A stretch of 7,073 bases of DNA. It comes from Promethearchaeota archaeon (GTDB lineage Archaea > Asgardarchaeota > Lokiarchaeia > Sigynarchaeales > MK-D1). Position 1 is the stretch's first letter, and each line of letters begins with the position of its first letter. The stretch is taken from the NCBI GenBank assembly GCA_016839385.1, contig JAEOUK010000308.1:1-7073 (forward strand), given 5' to 3'. A model generated the notes under the pieces. That model ran no database searches, was not told the origin of the DNA, and saw nothing but the letters and a program-made list of their open reading frames with translations. Shown here piece after piece: positions 5,377-7,073 of the stretch. Position numbers and translations under genes: made by a program.

Positions 5377-5769
5377 ATGTTTTGTATAAATTGTGGATCT
5401 GAATTAAAGACAAATGCAAAATTTTGCGAGTATTGTGGAGCTGATCTATCAGGTGAGCAAAAATCGCAAGAAAAGCGTGAAACCTACCGAACATATACGA
5501 CTCGAACTGAGGTATATGTAACCCCTACGACCCATTCGTCATATAATCCGGAAAATCAAGTATCTCCTAAGTCAAGGTTGGTCCTTATCTTATTGTGGTT
5601 TTTCTTTGGAGTATTAGGAGTGCATTATTTCTATGCTGGAAGAATTGGGATGGGAATATTGTGGTTATTAACAGGTGGATTATTTGGAATTGGGTGGATC
5701 ATTGATATTATCGTAATCTTGACTGGAACTTTTAGAGATAGTTATGGAAGACCTATTATCAATTTATAA
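5377..5769 (+). CDS. TM2-domain membrane protein with N-terminal zinc ribbon
   Basis: This 130-residue protein opens with a zinc ribbon, C3-x2-C6-x10-C17-x2-C20 (text FCINCGSEL...FCEYCGADL). A polar Thr/Ser-rich linker spans about 25-64. A TM2 domain follows from about residue 66 to the end. The first helix (68-83) leads into GVHYFYAGR (81-89), the second helix spans about 92-116, and a D110 in it is typical of the family. TM2 proteins place a short two-helix hairpin in the cell membrane with both ends in the cytoplasm, so the ribbon faces inward. The family's role in prokaryotes is not settled. The start is secure because the ribbon begins at residue 3, as in many such proteins. No ribosome site precedes ATG 5377, and the promoter is not obvious. 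A T-rich tract follows the gene. Confidence 0.92.
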   Translation: MFCINCGSELKTNAKFCEYCGADLSGEQKSQEKRETYRTYTTRTEVYVTPTTHSSYNPENQVSPKSRLVLILLWFFFGVLGVHYFYAGRIGMGILWLLTGGLFGIGWIIDIIVILTGTFRDSYGRPIINL

Positions 5770-5787
5770 TCTCCCCTAATTTACTTC

Positions 5788-5800
5788 ATTCTTTTTTTGT
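5788..5800 (+). terminator. T-rich termination tract after the TM2 gene
   Basis: ATTCTTTTTTTGT follows the stop codon by about 20 nt. Archaeal transcription commonly ends at such T-tracts without a hairpin. Confidence 0.5.
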
Positions 5801-5823
5801 TGAAATAGAAAATCACATGATGA

Positions 5824-5831
5824 TTTTTATT
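5824..5831 (+). promoter_or_regulatory. TATA-like box of the toroid protein gene
   Basis: TTTTTATT is centred about 26 nt before ATG 5854, and there is no ribosome site between them. This predicts a leaderless transcript. Confidence 0.4.
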
Positions 5832-5853
5832 TGTAAGAATCTACTTAGTTATA

Positions 5854-6840
5854 ATGATCTCCTCTCGAGAACAGTATTTAGAACATTTAAGGAATTCTAA
5901 TGAGCCTTCAATTAGATATACTATTGCTCGTTTTGTAGATCTTCAAGATCCAGATAATCCTAAAATGCTTGAATTGCAGGATAGAATTAAAAATAGTGAC
6001 ATAGTTAAAACTTTATTATCTGGATTAAATACACAACATCCTTACAAAAAATGGCAAGGCGCTCATTGGATTTTAAGCTTGCTTGCAGAATTACATTATC
6101 CCGAAAAAGACAATGAATTAATTCCTTTAATGGAGCAAGTATATTCATGGCTATTTTCTAAAGAACATTTAAACTCAATACGAACAATTCAAGGAAAAGT
6201 ACGACGTTGTGCGTCTCAAGAAGGAAACGCGCTATATTTTTCAATTAGCTTGGGCCTTTCAGATAAAGAGAAAACTGAAGCTTTAGTTGATCGCTTAATT
6301 CAATATCAATGGGATGATGGAGGATGGAATTGCGATAAATCTCCAACTGCACGTCATTCTTCTTATAATGAAAGTTTAATCCCATTGAGAGGAATAATCC
6401 ACTACCTCAAAAAAAACAGCGATCTGCCACTGTCACGTAAAAATCAGGTGAAAGATGCCATCAATCGAGCAGTAGATGTATTCCTTAAAAGACACTTATA
6501 CATTCACCAATCTACGGGAGAGGAGATTTTGTGGAAAAATCGCATTTCTTTTACCAAGTTACATTTTCCTTACTACTGGCGTTATAATATTCTTCTAGCA
6601 TTAAAAGTTATGAACGAAGGTGGTTTTTTAAAGGATTCCCGTTGTGTGAAAGCATTGGATCTTGTTGCATCCAAAGAGCTTCCTGAAGGAGGATTTCCTG
6701 CAGAAATAAAATACTATTATTCAAAGTCAGCTAGTACTGGTAGTTCTTTGGTAAACTGGGGGGGAGTTAATAAAAATAAACCAAATATTTGGATTAGTTC
6801 GGAAGCATATTCGATATTAAATGCTGCTGGCTATCTTTAA
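5854..6840 (+). CDS. Alpha/alpha-toroid protein related to prenyltransferases and squalene cyclases
   Basis: This 328-residue, all-helical cytoplasmic protein has no signal or membrane helix. It carries the sequence marks of a known but functionally unassigned branch of the terpenoid cyclase/protein prenyltransferase superfamily. These are R118-C119 with E123-G-N-A near the middle, then Q152-W153-D-D-G-G-W158-N-C160-D161 (a QW-type motif), H168-S-S, and an L-x-F-P-Y-Y-W segment near 236-242. A second W/G-rich turn, E279-G-G-F, lies near the end. The squalene-hopene cyclase DxDD acid motif is absent, and one toroid of this length is half a cyclase, so cyclisation of squalene is unlikely. C160, D161 and H168 could bind a metal, as Asp/Cys/His do in prenyltransferase beta subunits; this is inference. 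ATG 5854 is the only start after an in-frame TGA at 5821. The gene lies 84 bp behind the TM2 gene with its own likely promoter. Confidence 0.85.
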   Translation: MISSREQYLEHLRNSNEPSIRYTIARFVDLQDPDNPKMLELQDRIKNSDIVKTLLSGLNTQHPYKKWQGAHWILSLLAELHYPEKDNELIPLMEQVYSWLFSKEHLNSIRTIQGKVRRCASQEGNALYFSISLGLSDKEKTEALVDRLIQYQWDDGGWNCDKSPTARHSSYNESLIPLRGIIHYLKKNSDLPLSRKNQVKDAINRAVDVFLKRHLYIHQSTGEEILWKNRISFTKLHFPYYWRYNILLALKVMNEGGFLKDSRCVKALDLVASKELPEGGFPAEIKYYYSKSASTGSSLVNWGGVNKNKPNIWISSEAYSILNAAGYL

Positions 6841-6901
6841 GTGTTTATAATTAAACCTAATGCAATTTTGGAATTAAATGTTCTCTCATTTAATAATCCT
6901 A

Positions 6902-6912
6902 CAATTTTTTAT
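6902..6912 (+). terminator. Possible T-tract terminator after the toroid gene
   Basis: CAATTTTTTAT lies 60-70 nt past the stop codon. It is consistent with archaeal T-tract termination, but weak in such AT-rich DNA. Confidence 0.3.
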
Positions 6913-7030
6913 CTTCCTTTAGAGAGGATCAAAAATACATCTCGAAAATTTCTTAATTTCAATAAAAAAATTAGAGTAATTTATGAGAGAAATCTTTTAT
7001 TTTCCTCTTTAATTCACCGAGGTAGTACTT

Positions 7031-7073
7031 ATGACTCGTCTAATTAGAAGAGATAGAGAAATCAAACCAAAAC
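7031..7073 (+). CDS. Start of a further gene, cut by the right edge
   Basis: ATG 7031 opens 14 codons that read MTRLIRRDREIKPK, a basic N-terminus, before the window ends. It is preceded by GAGGT (7019-7023), a good ribosome site 7 nt upstream. That site, plus an ATG after a 190-bp gap, is the whole basis for the call. Nothing can be said about its function. Confidence 0.5.
   Translation, partial: MTRLIRRDREIKPK

Noticed and set aside
6841..7047. 68-codon plus-strand frame starting at GTG right after the toroid gene stop
   Set aside because: It has no ribosome site, an A/T-driven composition, and overlaps the better-supported start at 7031. It is not a conserved extension, because the toroid fold is already complete.

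Overview
The window is an AT-rich stretch (roughly two thirds A+T by eye) that most resembles archaeal DNA, quite possibly from an Asgard-type archaeon. The evidence is indirect. It has TATA-like boxes about 25 nt before several start codons with little or no leader. It also has Shine-Dalgarno motifs of the GAGGTGA/GAGGG type. The proteins are mostly small, zinc-binding and membrane-anchored, and there is a secreted seven-bladed SBBP-like propeller and a RanBP2-type zinc finger. No rRNA, tRNA, CRISPR array, insertion sequence or taxonomic marker was seen, so the lineage stays an inference.

Left part (1-2135): a large minus-strand gene runs off the left edge. It starts at a TTG codon and encodes a signal or anchor helix followed by seven W-initiated beta-propeller blades. 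A 181-bp promoter region separates it from a divergent plus-strand gene. That gene encodes a double-spanning membrane protein with an outside beta-rich domain and a cytoplasmic zinc ribbon.

Middle (2190-3870): two minus-strand paralogues share an N-terminal acidic helix, a C-x2-C-x7-H-x-C zinc site, a variable linker and a C-terminal membrane anchor. Between them, in the opposite direction, lies a gene for a soluble protein with a RanBP2-type zinc finger. Its upstream region carries a repeated ACTAGA motif.

Right part (3997-7073): a flavodoxin-like gene and a small calycin-like beta-barrel gene probably form a minus-strand two-gene operon. A 444-bp gene-free stretch follows, with two perfect inverted repeats and a possible decayed minus-strand gene. 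Next come a zinc-ribbon/TM2 membrane protein and a 328-residue alpha/alpha-toroid protein of the prenyltransferase/squalene-cyclase superfamily. The first 14 codons of another gene lie at the right edge.

No single pathway ties the genes together. The common theme is the repeated use of small treble-clef or ribbon-type zinc modules, four of them tethered to membranes, which suggests cytoplasmic docking or adaptor modules at the cell membrane. The tandem tail-anchored zinc-finger family and the RanBP2-type finger are the least ordinary parts.
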